From contig JAEZFP010000069.1 in the NCBI GenBank assembly GCA_023417475.1, positions 1 through 5,156 of the forward strand: a stretch of 5,156 nt of DNA, in the 5' to 3' direction. Positions 4,921 through 5,156 of the stretch are shown piece by piece (the first letter of the stretch is position 1; each line of letters opens with the position of its first letter). This DNA is from Bacillota bacterium (GTDB lineage: Bacteria > Bacillota > UBA4882 > UBA8346). A program made the position numbers and the translations under genes. The notes under the pieces were generated by a model. It was not told the origin of the DNA and ran no database searches. It was given only the letters and a program-made list of their open reading frames with translations.

Positions 4921-5156
4921 ATGGAAAAAAAAATTGGTCTCATCATTAGTCTGGTAATTGTTGTTATAGCATGTACTGCAGGATATTATTGGTACAACTC
5001 CAACAGCCATGATAAATATTATCAAAGCTACCAAATGCAGTTAAACTCCACAAATAAATCAATGGAGTATTGTGAAAGTGCAATTGGTACCATCATGCTG
5101 TCCATGTTGGGACAAAATAACAACTTAACCACAAATATTACAACCGACTTAAATGG
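4921..5156 (+). CDS. Membrane-anchored Asn/Thr-rich protein, N-terminal part only
   Basis: The frame is open from ATG to the end of the window: 78 complete codons, continuing beyond it. The protein begins MEKKIGLIISLVIVVIACTA, a short basic start and a hydrophobic helix to about residue 25. This is either a signal anchor or, less likely, a lipoprotein signal, since V-I-A-C18 fits a loose lipobox. Beyond the helix the chain is hydrophilic with Asn, Ser, Tyr and Thr and has four N-X-S/T sequons (Asn42, Asn45, Asn68, Asn72), so it probably lies outside the cell. Cys51 is in YCESAIGTIML, a more ordered-looking stretch. The start is supported by GGTGAT at 4910-4915. Its composition and layout resemble the preceding gene, 45 bases upstream, and the two are probably co-transcribed. 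I do not recognise the family, and no function can be given. Confidence 0.8.
   Translation, partial: MEKKIGLIISLVIVVIACTAGYYWYNSNSHDKYYQSYQMQLNSTNKSMEYCESAIGTIMLSMLGQNNNLTTNITTDLN

Overview
The window looks like a piece of a methanogenic archaeal chromosome, most likely from Methanobacteriales (a Methanobacterium-like organism). This is inference from several signs: strongly AT-rich DNA, ribosome binding sites of the GGTGAT type that match the archaeal 16S tail, AT-rich TATA-like boxes about 25-30 bases ahead of genes, an archaeal-style tyrosine recombinase, a short geranylgeranyl-reductase-like flavoprotein, and an Asn/Thr-rich exported protein dense in N-glycosylation sequons.

Left part (1 to about 1620). 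Bases 1-361 hold no convincing gene. A leftward tyrosine recombinase gene (362-1489) follows. It keeps the catalytic Lys, HxxR, GH and Tyr signatures but has Thr where the first catalytic Arg is expected. A long two-part inverted repeat (1511-1566) sits over its promoter region. At about 1589-1608 a short sequence resembles the 3' end of a tRNA gene (T-loop-like, CCCCC, acceptor-like strand) and is followed by a T-run, which suggests an attachment site. If so, an integrated element lies to the left and ordinary chromosome lies to the right.

Middle part (about 1690-3246). Two more leftward genes follow. The first is a DUF454/YbaN-type membrane protein gene broken by one extra base in a run of eight A's; its whole C-terminal half is readable in the next frame. 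The second is an intact 356-residue FAD-dependent oxidoreductase of the geranylgeranyl reductase superfamily, with the usual substrate-site motif altered.

Right part (3247-5156). A 363-base divergent intergenic region carries a good TATA-like box and leads to a rightward pair of genes for envelope proteins. The first (421 residues as called) has a signal peptide, an Asn/Thr-rich sequon-dense linker, a domain resembling a degenerate C39 peptidase, and hydrophobic C-terminal segments. Its ribosome binding site and TATA box point to an AUA codon at 3634, not to the ATG at 3610, as the natural start. The second gene starts 45 bases later, encodes a membrane-anchored Asn/Thr-rich protein, and runs off the window. 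The pair probably forms one transcription unit for cell-surface proteins of unknown role.

No CRISPR array, complete tRNA, rRNA gene or insertion sequence was seen.
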